Made by a program: the position numbers and the translations under genes. Below are positions 5,236 to 13,366 of a stretch of 20,820 nucleotides of DNA, one piece after another. Each line of letters starts with the position of its first letter. Positions within the stretch are counted from its first letter, which is position 1. Source of the stretch: an uncultured Candidatus Saccharibacteria bacterium (lineage in GTDB: Bacteria > Patescibacteriota > Saccharimonadia > Saccharimonadales > Saccharimonadaceae); contig CALHZJ010000037.1 in the NCBI GenBank assembly GCA_938041005.1, positions 1 through 20,820 of the forward strand. Reading direction: 5' to 3'. The notes under the pieces were generated by a model. It was not told where the DNA came from. It saw only the letters and a program-made list of their open reading frames with translations, and did not search any database.

Positions 5236-6606
5236 TTATAGAAGTTTTCCAGCGGCAATTCGCACGGCTTCTGACCAAGAAGTAAAACAATGCGGCGTTG
5301 ACGCTAGTTCTTCGCTGGTAATTTTATGTCGAATGGCCAGGGCTAGCTCGGCTGCTATATCGCTAGCGTGCGGTCCGACGATCGTTCCGCCTACGACAAC
5401 TCGCTTCTTATCAACAATCAATTTCACAAAACCTATTCGCTGGTCGGTAATATTGCTGCGTACGGTAGTCGTGAGCGGAACAATTGCTATTTTTGCGCTT
5501 ATTCCTTTCACCTTACAATCGTATTCATTCATTCCAATTTGAGCTATTTCTGGCTGAGTAAATGCAACTTGTAGGCGTGGGGAATCATTGAATTTAATCT
5601 TATTATTATGTAGCAAATTATGAGCTGCAATACGACTTTGCACTAAAGCTGTGTGAGTTTGGATATTGGCGTCAGTTACATTTCCTGCGGCAAAAATATG
5701 TCGAGCGGAAGTTTGCAGGGAAGAATTAACCAAAATGCCATTCTCGGTATATTTCACGCCGGCGTTTTCTAAGCCTAAATCTGTCGCGGGCAATTGTTGA
5801 TCGGCAATTAGAATCTCATCAACACGTACAGATTTTTCTATTCGCCCTTGCAGAAAAGTGACGCGCTTTTGTATAGACGATTTTTGTATAGCGATAATCT
5901 TAGTGCGAGCTAAGATTGAAATATTGCGATTTTTTGCGTCATTCGTAACCAAAGCGCTGACTTCTGGGTCAAATGTTGATAATATTCTGGACGATTTCTC
6001 TGCTACGTAAACTTTTGTTCCCAGGGTGGAGAAGATGTGCGCCAATTCTAGTGCCGTAGCTCCCGCGCCAACAATGAACATGGTTTTTGGTGGGCGCTTT
6101 AAGCTAAAAATAGTTTTTGGAGTGTGGTAAGAAACGGCGCTTAACCCAGGTATTTCTGGAATTTGCCAATCAGATCCAGTTGCAATGAGAAATTTGCTAG
6201 CGGACAAGTGTCTTCGATTGATGGCTATTTCGTTCGGACTCAAGAAATGTGCATTGCCAGCAAAAACACTAATGCCTTGCTTTTCGTAATAATAGCGATT
6301 GCCGCCAGCTCCAGTTCTCTTTACGACTTTGTCTTTCCAGGAGAGTAGAGAAGGGTAATTATACCCAACCGAGTTAGTGCGCAGCCCAAACTTAGCGGCA
6401 TCTTTGGCTGTTTGATAAACGTTAAGAGCATGAGTTAAAAATCCAGTTGGCACATCTCCCCAGTTTGGTGATTCCCCGCCGAATGTTGATTTTTCTACAA
6501 CAGCAACTTTTTTTCCGGCACTTGCTAATATGCTGGCTGCGGGTGAGCCACCAGCGCCGCTACCAATTACGATATAGTCATAGTCAAAAGTTGGTTTTTG
6601 CGACAT
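5236..6606 (-). CDS. FAD/NAD(P) oxidoreductase of the disulfide reductase fold, lacking redox cysteines
   Basis: A 456-residue two-dinucleotide-domain flavoprotein like dihydrolipoamide dehydrogenase and mercuric reductase. Seen: the FAD loop GSGAGG at 15-20, an NAD(P) loop IVGAGATALELA near 175-190, IFAAGNVTD as the second FAD motif (usually GD, here GN), and a dimerisation domain. The usual active site GGECPNWGCVPTK reads GGESPNWGDVPTG, so both cysteines are replaced (Ser46, Asp51). The C-terminal base of HPTxSE is also lost: the ending is PHCFTSWSEA, with Phe441 where His is expected. It can probably bind FAD and NAD(P)H but not do dithiol chemistry. The ATG at 6606 follows AGGAGA at 6616-6611; a TTG one codon earlier is possible. 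It is the last gene of a three-gene operon. Confidence 0.85.
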   Translation of the reverse strand: MSQKPTFDYDYIVIGSGAGGSPAASILASAGKKVAVVEKSTFGGESPNWGDVPTGFLTHALNVYQTAKDAAKFGLRTNSVGYNYPSLLSWKDKVVKRTGAGGNRYYYEKQGISVFAGNAHFLSPNEIAINRRHLSASKFLIATGSDWQIPEIPGLSAVSYHTPKTIFSLKRPPKTMFIVGAGATALELAHIFSTLGTKVYVAEKSSRILSTFDPEVSALVTNDAKNRNISILARTKIIAIQKSSIQKRVTFLQGRIEKSVRVDEILIADQQLPATDLGLENAGVKYTENGILVNSSLQTSARHIFAAGNVTDANIQTHTALVQSRIAAHNLLHNNKIKFNDSPRLQVAFTQPEIAQIGMNEYDCKVKGISAKIAIVPLTTTVRSNITDQRIGFVKLIVDKKRVVVGGTIVGPHASDIAAELALAIRHKITSEELASTPHCFTSWSEAVRIAAGKLL

Positions 6607-6614
6607 CAAATCTC

Positions 6615-6902
6615 CTAAATTATGGTTTTATAATTTTTATATAAATAAGCCGCGTCAGGATGCAGAGTTTTCATAATGCGTTGTGCTTGGCGGCGGATAT
6701 CGGCAGAGGTTATTTCTGGGTGAGTTTCGCACCAATTCATAACACCCAAAGTGACGGTTTTTGCGATGTCTTGAGCTTGACCTTCTGGCGTACGAACGCT
6801 TAGGCAGGTGGCAATTATGGAATTGTGTAGCTTGTCCGGACTGAACTCCTCTGGTGGCCGCTTTCCTCGTTTGATGACGTCAATTTGACCTGGCTTTACC
6901 AT
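6615..6902 (-). CDS. Stand-alone ATP-cone domain protein
   Basis: The 95 residues consist almost only of an ATP-cone, the nucleotide-sensing domain of NrdR and ribonucleotide reductases. Seen: VIKRGKRPPEEFSPDKLHNSI at the start, ADIRRQAQRIMKTL in the middle and the closing HPDAAYLYKNYKTII. The zinc ribbon of NrdR and the catalytic parts of reductases are absent. It overlaps the upstream membrane protein gene by 7 bp and its stop overlaps the ribosome site of the flavoprotein gene, so all three are translated from one mRNA. It may sense ATP/dATP for a partner protein; the partner is unknown. Confidence 0.8.
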   Translation of the reverse strand: MVKPGQIDVIKRGKRPPEEFSPDKLHNSIIATCLSVRTPEGQAQDIAKTVTLGVMNWCETHPEITSADIRRQAQRIMKTLHPDAAYLYKNYKTII

Positions 6903-7633
6903 AGATTGCCTCCATAGCTAATGACGCCAATAACGCGGTCGACGAATAGGAATGCCGCCAAAATTAATAAGCTACCACCGCTGGCGAATTGCAAAAATCT
7001 CTTATGATCTTCCCGCCAACGCTGTAAATTAGAGATGCTGCGTCCGCTGCCGATCAAGACGATAACGACAAACAACGGCAGTGCGGACACGACGACGTAG
7101 ATCGCTATGCTGACGATTTGCAAGAAAGGGTTTGGTAGGGTGATAATAGCCAGGCTGGCGGCGATAATTGGCGCGATAATAAATATGATTTCTGCAATAA
7201 CGCTAATTATTCCCAGGGCAAGGCTTTCTATGGAGTTTTTGGTTTTTTTGGTGCGCTTGTTTAAATATTCTGCAAAATTGCGTGGAAGCCATAATGAAGT
7301 TCCTGGTTGTCGTCGGAAGTAGAACGCCCAAATTGCGATTCCTAAGCCAAACATCATCCCTGAAGAGATGGCGGCAACGAGTTGCTCTGCGCTGGTGACG
7401 TGGTGGATGAATAGTGATAAGAAATAGGAAATTGAGCTGATAAGTAACAAGGTAATCATTGCGACGCCAAATACAAAGCTGTTGCTCATACGAAAAATTT
7501 TTCTCTGGGCGGTTTTTTTGCCAATTGAATGTCCGCTAAGTAACGTTAAAACACTGACGCTAAGCTGAAAACTAGCGTGAATAATCGCTGCAAAAATTAT
7601 GGTGGCCAGTGATGAGATTGTTACGGGGGTCAT
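6896..7633 (-). CDS. Polytopic membrane protein, function unknown
   Basis: A 245-residue integral membrane protein with about six hydrophobic segments (near residues 5-32, 52-75, 83-108, 136-160, 164-195 and 217-240) and a hydrophilic basic loop in the middle (YLNKRTKKTKNS). The size and 3+3 layout recall small transporters of the LysE or CcdA/DsbD type, but I see no diagnostic motif, and no membrane cysteine pair that a CcdA-type thiol carrier would need. AGAAGGA at 7653-7647 is the ribosome site. It is the first gene of the operon with the ATP-cone and the cysteine-less flavoprotein. Confidence 0.8.
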   Translation of the reverse strand: MTPVTISSLATIIFAAIIHASFQLSVSVLTLLSGHSIGKKTAQRKIFRMSNSFVFGVAMITLLLISSISYFLSLFIHHVTSAEQLVAAISSGMMFGLGIAIWAFYFRRQPGTSLWLPRNFAEYLNKRTKKTKNSIESLALGIISVIAEIIFIIAPIIAASLAIITLPNPFLQIVSIAIYVVVSALPLFVVIVLIGSGRSISNLQRWREDHKRFLQFASGGSLLILAAFLFVDRVIGVISYGGNLW

Positions 7634-7658
7634 TTTTGTGTATAAATCCTTCTCTACC

Positions 7659-7667
7659 AGTGTACCA
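7659..7667 (-). promoter_or_regulatory. Extended -10 promoter of the three-gene minus-strand operon
   Basis: Minus-strand TGGTACACT; predicted start near 7652 and a short leader holding the ribosome site of the membrane protein. Confidence 0.45.
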
Positions 7668-7706
7668 CAAGCGGAATGAAAAGGTAAATAATGACCGAAA
7701 AAGGTA

Positions 7707-7734
7707 TTGCTTTTTTGTCAAATTTATGATAGTA
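7707..7734 (+). promoter_or_regulatory. Promoter of the 54-residue ORF
   Basis: TTGCTT at 7707-7712, a 16 bp spacer and TGA-TAGTAT at 7726-7734. An overlapping TATAAA at 7732-7737 is an alternative -10. Confidence 0.4.
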
Positions 7735-7773
7735 TAAAGACAGTTAAATAATTAACACAAAAAAGGAAAAAAT

Positions 7774-7938
7774 ATGGAAATCAACACCAGTGAATTAGCT
7801 GAATTTTTAGAAGTAACCCGAAAAAAGGATTTAGCAACGTGGGAGCGTCAGCGTAATTCATGGGAATTGGATAGTTTTGTGTCACGACGATTGGCGGCTT
7901 TGGATGGCGTTCAATCTGAAGAGCTTGAGCTAATTTAA
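7774..7938 (+). CDS. Small hypothetical protein (54 aa)
   Basis: ATG at 7774 to TAA at 7936-7938 encodes 54 residues beginning MEINTSELAEFLEVTRKKDL and continuing through ATWERQRNSWELDSFVSRR to an acidic end. It is strongly charged and looks fully helical. SELAEFLEVTRKK recalls the first helices of a helix-turn-helix, but it is too short to claim one. AAAAGGAAA at about 7761-7769 is a reasonable ribosome site and a promoter precedes it. No family recognised. Confidence 0.6.
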   Translation: MEINTSELAEFLEVTRKKDLATWERQRNSWELDSFVSRRLAALDGVQSEELELI

Positions 7939-7950
7939 TTCAGTATCTAT

Positions 7951-7979
7951 AAAAAATTCCCCGTCGTATTGACGAGGAA
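7951..7979 (-). terminator. Terminator behind the tRNA at 7990
   Basis: Minus-strand stem TTCCTCGTC (7979-7971), loop AATAC, GACGGGGAA (7965-7957) with one mismatch, then T6 (7956-7951). It also lies behind the 54-aa ORF on the plus strand, but has no T tract there. Confidence 0.65.
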
Positions 7980-7989
7980 AGATAATTTC

Positions 7990-8066
7990 TGGTAGCACCG
8001 GGTGGACCCGAACCACCGACCTCAGGCTTATGAGTCCTGCGCTCTAACCAGCTGAGCTACGGTGCC
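7990..8066 (-). tRNA. tRNA with CAU anticodon, probably elongator Met
   Basis: A complete 77-nt cloverleaf with encoded CCA: acceptor GGCACCG with CGGTGCT (G1-U72 wobble), D stem GCTC/GAGC, anticodon arm CAGGA-CTCATAA-GCCTG (A31-G39 not paired), T arm GGTGG/CCACC. The TGAGGTCGG variable region and GCTACCA end resemble Gram-positive elongator tRNA-Met as I remember it. It is divergent from tilS 75 bp away, so Ile2 identity should also be considered. Confidence 0.85.
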
Positions 8067-8125
8067 ACACTGCATTGATTGTAACAGATAGTATAAAATT
8101 TGCCAAATACGTTTTAGGTAAATTG

Positions 8126-8134
8126 TGAGATAAT
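8126..8134 (+). promoter_or_regulatory. Extended -10 promoter of tilS, leaderless layout
   Basis: TGAGATAAT; the hexamer GATAAT ends seven bases before the GTG at 8141, so transcription should start on the initiation codon. Confidence 0.6.
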
Positions 8135-8140
8135 GGATAT

Positions 8141-8977
8141 GTGAGATATATTATCGCAGTCAGTGGTGGGATTGATTCGGTAGTTTTGCTGGATTTGATG
8201 TCGCGAACGGAAAAAGATTTGGTGGTCGCTCATTTTGACCACGGAATTCGTGAGGATTCGGCGAGTGATGCTAGATTTGTCGAGGCTTTAGCTGATAGAT
8301 ATAAAATACAATTTGTTTGTCGGCGTGAAAAACTGGGGGCTGATGCCAGTGAAGAATTGGCGCGCCAAAGGCGTTATGAATTTTTGCGTGGCGTGGCGAC
8401 GGATTTTGATGGCGTGATAGTGACAGCACATCATCGAGATGACATTATTGAAACTGTAGCAATGAACCTTAAGCGTGGCTCCAGGTGGCGAGGCTTGGCG
8501 GGGATGAGTGATAGTCAAATAGTTAGGCCGATGAATAGTTGGACGAAGCAGAGAATTTATGAATATGCGATTCGCCAGAAATTGGAATGGTGTGAAGATG
8601 AGACAAATCAAAGCGACTTGTATCAGAGAAATAAATTTAGGCGTAAGATAAATCGTGAACTTGATGAATACCAGAAGCTTGGAATATATGAGGCGTGGCG
8701 AAAACAGAGAGAATTAAGAGGGGAAATTGAGCAGGAAATAGAGAAGTTTGACGGAGAAGTCCTGAGTCGGTATTTTTTGACGATGATAGATGATAATGTC
8801 GCACAAGAATTGCTATATTATTACGTTTTACGACATTACGATGTGTCATTGCTGGGTTCTCAATTGGAGCGTATGCTAATTGCTATAAAAACTGGAAGAG
8901 CTGGCTCGTGCTGGCAAGTTGGCGGCGGCATTGTGATGAAATTGACGCTAAGAAGTGTTATAATAAAGAGAGTTTGA
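8141..8977 (+). CDS. tilS: tRNA(Ile)-lysidine synthase
   Basis: Converts C34 of tRNA-Ile2 (CAU) to lysidine using ATP and lysine, which changes its decoding from AUG to AUA. The 278 residues begin MRYIIAVSGGIDSVVLLDLM, with the PP-loop SGGIDS at 8-13. They continue with VAHFDHGIREDS, TAHHRDDIIETVAMNLKRGS, GLAGM and a YQRNKFRRKINREL segment, all typical of TilS. It is short; the extra C-terminal domains of E. coli TilS are missing, as in other compact TilS proteins. The GTG start is supported by the -10 box seven bases upstream and by the family's N-terminus. Three CAU tRNAs, one probably the substrate, are encoded nearby. It is followed by ftsH, whose promoter lies inside the 3' end of tilS. 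Confidence 0.92.
   Translation: MRYIIAVSGGIDSVVLLDLMSRTEKDLVVAHFDHGIREDSASDARFVEALADRYKIQFVCRREKLGADASEELARQRRYEFLRGVATDFDGVIVTAHHRDDIIETVAMNLKRGSRWRGLAGMSDSQIVRPMNSWTKQRIYEYAIRQKLEWCEDETNQSDLYQRNKFRRKINRELDEYQKLGIYEAWRKQRELRGEIEQEIEKFDGEVLSRYFLTMIDDNVAQELLYYYVLRHYDVSLLGSQLERMLIAIKTGRAGSCWQVGGGIVMKLTLRSVIIKRV
8956..8964 (+). promoter_or_regulatory. Extended -10 promoter of ftsH
   Basis: TGTTATAAT inside the last codons of tilS. The predicted start near 8971 gives a leader of about 35 nt with AAGGA at 8991-8995. Confidence 0.55.
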
Positions 8978-9005
8978 TTAGTATAGGCGAAAGGATTAGT
9001 TGAGA

Positions 9006-10874
9006 ATGGCTGTTAAGATGCCTCAAAGAAATGGAAAGAATAGAATAAGTCAAATTTTACGATTTGGATTGTTTTGGGCAATTATAATTTTTGTAGCGTT
9101 AATTTTTTACGCAACACTCTTCCCTGCGTCAAATCTTAAAGATGTTGCATTATCTGATGTAGTGCGTCGAGCAAATGACGGTAAAATTGCTCAATTGGAG
9201 ATTCAAGGAAACGATATTAAGATTACTCCGAAAGATCAATCAAAACCTACCGAGCATTCAGTCAAGGAATCTAGTAGCATTTATGAGCAGGGCTTGAATA
9301 AGGATGCTAAGGTTGAGGTGAAGGTTATTCCACCATCCACAACCGGAGAAACCATGTGGAACCTGGCGGTTATGGTTGTGCCTGTGCTGATTATCGTGGT
9401 GTTCTTCATGTTTATGATGCGCCAAGCTCAGGGCCAAAATAATCAAGCTATGGGATTTGGCAAGAGTAAGGCTCGCTTGTACGGTCAAGATAAAGAAAAG
9501 GTTCTGTTTACGGATATCGCTGGAAATGATAACGCCAAGCAAGATCTGCAGGAAGTTGTTGATTTTCTTAAGCACCCGAAGAAATATAAAGATTTGGGCG
9601 CAAAGATTCCAAAAGGCGTATTATTAGTCGGTAATCCTGGTACGGGTAAGACAATGCTAGCTCGAGCTGTTGCTGGCGAGGCTGGTGTGCCATTCTTCTC
9701 AATTTCTGGTTCTGAATTTGTGGAAATGTTTGTTGGTGTTGGCGCTAGCCGAGTACGAGATCTATTTTCTAAGGCTAAGAAAAATGCTCCATGCATTATC
9801 TTTATCGATGAGATTGATGCCGTGGGTCGTAAGCGTGGCTCTGGTATGGGTGGCGGTCATGATGAACGCGAGCAAACTCTGAACCAGATTTTGGTGGAAA
9901 TGGATGGCTTTGATGGCGAGACTAATGTTATTGTTTTGGCAGCAACCAACCGCGCGGATGTTTTGGATCCGGCTTTGCTTCGCCCTGGACGATTTGACAG
10001 ACGTGTGAATATTACATTGCCAGAACGTAAAGATCGTGAGGCAATTCTGAAGGTTCACTTTAAGAAAAAGCCAACTGATGAAACTGTTGATCTTGATAAA
10101 TTGGCGGCAAAAACTGCTGGCTCGTCTGGTGCGGATTTGGCAAATATGGCTAATGAAGCTGCAATTATTGCCGCTCGTCGCAACAAGAAGAAGATCTCAA
10201 ATGACGAATTAACTGAGGCGTTTGAGCGTGTGGCAATTGGTCCAGAGCGCAAGACTAAGATAATGAACGATCACGAGAAAGAATTGACTGCTTATCACGA
10301 AGCTGGCCACGCAATTGTTGGTCACGTCTTGCCTGATTCTGACCCGGTCCACAAGGTTACGATTATTCCACGTGGCGGTACCGGTGGAGTAACATGGTTC
10401 TTGCCGCCAGAAGATAAGAGCTATACAAATGTTTACGAGTTTAAGGATATTTTGGCTCGGGCAATGGGCGGACGAATCGCTGAGCAATTGATTTACGGCG
10501 ATGACGGAATTACTACTGGAGCTGGTTCGGATTTGCGAAAAGCGACTGAAATTGCCCGTGATATGGTGATTGAGCAAGGAATGGGCAAGGGCTTGCGCGA
10601 TCAAGTATTCCATGAAGATAACGGCGGCTTGATGTTCGATAAAATGACCAGAGAGCGTCCGTATTCTGATGAGACTGCGAAGATGATTGACGAGGAAGTT
10701 GCGCAATTGATTACCGAAGCTAAACATCGTGCAATGTTGGTATTGAAAGAGAATCGTTCGTTCCTCGATAAGTTGGCTGAGGCTCTATTGAAGGAAGAAA
10801 CTCTGGAAGAATCTGAGGTTGACGAGATTCTTAAAGGCACTAAATTACCAAAAGAAGCTAAACTGCATTCGTAA
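9006..10874 (+). CDS. ftsH: ATP-dependent zinc metalloprotease FtsH
   Basis: Membrane-anchored AAA+ protease that degrades misfolded and regulatory membrane proteins. Seen: a TM at about residues 20-40, a short outer domain, a second TM at about 117-138, then the AAA module. Walker A is GNPGTGKT near 209 (usually GPPGTGKT), Walker B IIFIDEID near 265-270, followed by the second region of homology (AATNRADVLDPALLRPGRFD). The zinc site HEAGH is near 431-435, with the downstream acidic ligand region GAGSDLRKAT. About 622 residues is normal length. The ATG at 9006 is 10 bp after AAGGA; an in-frame TTG at 9000 is an alternative. It probably leads an operon with murJ six bases downstream. Confidence 0.96.
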   Translation: MAVKMPQRNGKNRISQILRFGLFWAIIIFVALIFYATLFPASNLKDVALSDVVRRANDGKIAQLEIQGNDIKITPKDQSKPTEHSVKESSSIYEQGLNKDAKVEVKVIPPSTTGETMWNLAVMVVPVLIIVVFFMFMMRQAQGQNNQAMGFGKSKARLYGQDKEKVLFTDIAGNDNAKQDLQEVVDFLKHPKKYKDLGAKIPKGVLLVGNPGTGKTMLARAVAGEAGVPFFSISGSEFVEMFVGVGASRVRDLFSKAKKNAPCIIFIDEIDAVGRKRGSGMGGGHDEREQTLNQILVEMDGFDGETNVIVLAATNRADVLDPALLRPGRFDRRVNITLPERKDREAILKVHFKKKPTDETVDLDKLAAKTAGSSGADLANMANEAAIIAARRNKKKISNDELTEAFERVAIGPERKTKIMNDHEKELTAYHEAGHAIVGHVLPDSDPVHKVTIIPRGGTGGVTWFLPPEDKSYTNVYEFKDILARAMGGRIAEQLIYGDDGITTGAGSDLRKATEIARDMVIEQGMGKGLRDQVFHEDNGGLMFDKMTRERPYSDETAKMIDEEVAQLITEAKHRAMLVLKENRSFLDKLAEALLKEETLEESEVDEILKGTKLPKEAKLHS

Positions 10875-10880
10875 AATACT

Positions 10881-12533
10881 ATGGGGCGCGTTCGTAGTAC
10901 AGTTACGAAAATAAATCAGCGGCTTAATGTGAAATTGGCTGCTACGATACTGGCGGGCTCGACGTTGTTGTCGAGCTTGTTGGGGTTTTTCCGTGATCGT
11001 CTACTTAACTCTGCCTATATGCCAAGCGAAAACGGAGCATTGGCGGGATATCCTGTTGGACTAGACGCTTATACTGCAGCTTTTATGGTGCCAGATTTTA
11101 TGTTTGCAGTGCTGGTTTCTGGTGCGCTTAGTGTGACGTTTATCCCAGTTTTTAATGAGCGCTGGGTCAAGGGCAATAAGCAGTCGGCTTGGCAAATTAG
11201 CTCTAGCATGATCAATTTTATGGCGCTAATAACCATGGCGGCGTCGGTGTTGATTATTATCTTTGCCGATCCGTTGATGAAGTATTTAATCGCGCCTGGT
11301 CTGAGTGAGTCTGGTCATGCTTTGGCGGTTAGTATGATGCAAGTGATCGCGGTTAATCCGTTTATTTTTGCGGTTGCGGCGGTGATTGCTAGTATTCAGC
11401 AAGCGGTCGGGCGATTTATGTTCTGTGCGCTGGCACCAATGCTGTATAACGTCGGTATTATTATCGGTACGGTGTGGTTTACTGGCGGCGTCAATTTATT
11501 CGGTTGGCAGATTTTTGACGGCGGCATTATGGGTGTGGCGTTGGGTGTGGTTTTAGGATCATTTTTACAATTGATCGTCAGTGCGGTTGGCTTGGCTGGA
11601 CTTGGGTTTGATTACAATTTCAAAATCTATTGGCGAAATAAGGGATTTAGGAAAGTTTTATCTTTATTGCCAGCGCGTTCTGTCGATCAAGGAATGGATT
11701 ATGTGGTTAGCTTGGTCGAGGTTAATTTGGCTTCGCGCTTGGCTGATGGAACGGTTAGGGCGTACCAGCAGGCCTTAACTCTTCATATGATGCCGATAAA
11801 TCTTATTGGCGTGGCGATTTCAAATGCCGCCTTTCCTCAATTGACTGAGCATTTGGGCGAAGGTCGAAATGACCTATTTCAAAAAGACCTGCGTTCCCTG
11901 CTGAGAATTATTTTTTGGATGGCACTTCCGGTGTCGGTGGTGATTTTCTTTACCAGGGGATACGTCGTGCATTTTATCCGCAATGGTGGCAATCAACTGA
12001 TCGCGGGAATTTTGGGCTGTCTGGTCGTGGCAATTTTATTCCGAACTATTTACCATATGGCCGCGCGAGCATTTTACGCCCGCCAAGACACAAAAACCCC
12101 ATTGTATATTTCAATTTTCTCGATTACTTTGAACATTATCTTAGCAATTGTTCTATCGATGGTCTTGAAAATGGGCGCGTATGGATTGGCTTGGGCTCAA
12201 TCAACAGTGGCAGTTTTGGAAGTGGTTGTGCTTTTGGCGGTTATGAATCGTCAAATGCCAAAATTATTCGACATGACGTTCGTGCGAGCGATTTTTAAGA
12301 TGATAATTGCTGGAACTATTACGGGCGTGGTTTGTTATATTGCCGTGCTAATTATGCCGTTTCGTTATCATGACGACAGCTTCTTTAGCGCTTTTCCGAA
12401 ATTCGTTATCATTTCAATGGTTAGTTTTGGCGCGTATGCCGCGGCTTCGAAGTGGCTAAAATTGCCAGAAATTGACCCGATTCTTGCACGATTGAAAAAA
12501 GTGTTATTTGGACGATTGGAGTTTAAGGGCTAA
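10881..12533 (+). CDS. murJ: Lipid II flippase MurJ (MviN)
   Basis: A 550-residue polytopic membrane protein of the MOP superfamily that flips lipid II across the membrane for peptidoglycan synthesis. The family signature is near the start: LLSSLLGFFRDRLLNSAYMP, then DAYTAAFMVPDFMFAVLVSG and ALSVTFIPVFNE. About 14 hydrophobic segments follow, with the conserved ARSVDQGMDY region and KTPLYISIFSITLNIILAI in the second half. The stop codon shares one base with the lepA start (TAATG), so the two genes are translationally linked. Together with murC at the left edge it shows that the organism builds its own wall. Confidence 0.93.
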   Translation: MGRVRSTVTKINQRLNVKLAATILAGSTLLSSLLGFFRDRLLNSAYMPSENGALAGYPVGLDAYTAAFMVPDFMFAVLVSGALSVTFIPVFNERWVKGNKQSAWQISSSMINFMALITMAASVLIIIFADPLMKYLIAPGLSESGHALAVSMMQVIAVNPFIFAVAAVIASIQQAVGRFMFCALAPMLYNVGIIIGTVWFTGGVNLFGWQIFDGGIMGVALGVVLGSFLQLIVSAVGLAGLGFDYNFKIYWRNKGFRKVLSLLPARSVDQGMDYVVSLVEVNLASRLADGTVRAYQQALTLHMMPINLIGVAISNAAFPQLTEHLGEGRNDLFQKDLRSLLRIIFWMALPVSVVIFFTRGYVVHFIRNGGNQLIAGILGCLVVAILFRTIYHMAARAFYARQDTKTPLYISIFSITLNIILAIVLSMVLKMGAYGLAWAQSTVAVLEVVVLLAVMNRQMPKLFDMTFVRAIFKMIIAGTITGVVCYIAVLIMPFRYHDDSFFSAFPKFVIISMVSFGAYAAASKWLKLPEIDPILARLKKVLFGRLEFKG

Positions 12534-13363
12534 TGGAAAATATTCGGAATTTTTGTATTATTGCTCACATTGATCACGGCAAGTCTACGCTGGCTGATCG
12601 AATGATGGAGATGACTGGGACGGTAGAAAAGCGCGAGATGAAGTCGCAGTTGCTGGATTCGATGGATTTGGAGCGGGAAAAAGGCATTACTATTAAGTTG
12701 GCGCCAGTGCGAATGCGATATAAAAATGTCGATCTGAATTTGATTGACACTCCGGGGCACGTTGACTTTAGTTATGAAGTTTCGCGTAGTTTGCAGGCTT
12801 GCGAGGGTGCGATATTGGTGGTTGATGCTAGTCAGGGAATTCAGGCGCAAACATTGTCGAATGTTTACTTGGCGATGGAGCAGGATTTGACAATTATTCC
12901 GGTGTTAAATAAGGTTGATTTGCCAGCCGCCGACATACCGCGCGTATCCAGACAAGTTATTAATTTGTTGGGCTGTGACGAGAGCGAGATTATTCATATT
13001 TCTGCTAAAACTGGTCAAAACGTAGATAAGGTTTTGGATGCGGTTGTTGAGCGAATCCCGGCGCCAGTTGGCGAGGTTGATGGTCCAACTAGGGCGCTGA
13101 TTTTTGATAGTTATTATGACGATTATCGTGGCGTGATTTTATACGTGCGGGTGGTTGATGGGCGAATTAAAAAGGGTGAGTCTATCCGAATGATGGCGAC
13201 TGGCGCAAATGGACTAGCTCTGGAAGTTGGTCATCTTAACCCAGCCATGCAGCCCGACCCTTCGCTTGAAACTGGCGAAATTGGCTATATTGTGACAAAC
13301 CTGAAGACGACACGCGAGGCGCGGGTTGGCGATACGGTAACACTGGGGAGATATTTTAATTAA
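12533..13363 (+). CDS. lepA: Elongation factor 4 (LepA), N-terminal half: GTPase and domain II
   Basis: LepA is a ribosome-associated GTPase. These 276 residues carry all G motifs: AHIDHGKST (11-19), EREKGITIK (47-55), DTPGH (72-76), NKVD (126-129), SAKTG near 162, then the domain II beta barrel ending in ARVGDTVTLGRYFN and a stop. The second half (domain III to C-terminus) is a separate gene at 15992-16954; 276 plus 320 equals the usual full length. The break is in the linker where E. coli has roughly GDTLTLARNPAEKALPGF. No frameshift or deletion is visible up to the stop, so the ORF looks maintained. The last 45 bases are repeated at 14522. It could be expressed as half of a two-chain LepA, or be a recent disruption. 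Confidence 0.93.
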   Translation: MENIRNFCIIAHIDHGKSTLADRMMEMTGTVEKREMKSQLLDSMDLEREKGITIKLAPVRMRYKNVDLNLIDTPGHVDFSYEVSRSLQACEGAILVVDASQGIQAQTLSNVYLAMEQDLTIIPVLNKVDLPAADIPRVSRQVINLLGCDESEIIHISAKTGQNVDKVLDAVVERIPAPVGEVDGPTRALIFDSYYDDYRGVILYVRVVDGRIKKGESIRMMATGANGLALEVGHLNPAMQPDPSLETGEIGYIVTNLKTTREARVGDTVTLGRYFN

Positions 13364-13366
13364 GAT
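13319..13366 (+). repeat. 48-bp direct repeat, copy 1 (end of lepA N-half plus junction)
   Basis: Encodes ARVGDTVTLGRYFN, the stop and the junction TTAAGAT. Copy 2 is at 14522-14569 and matches at 46 of 48 positions. Confidence 0.9.

Noticed and set aside
9258..10840. Several minus-strand ORFs opposite ftsH, up to 172 codons
   Set aside because: Shadows of the strongly biased ftsH codons; no start signals and no recognisable domains.
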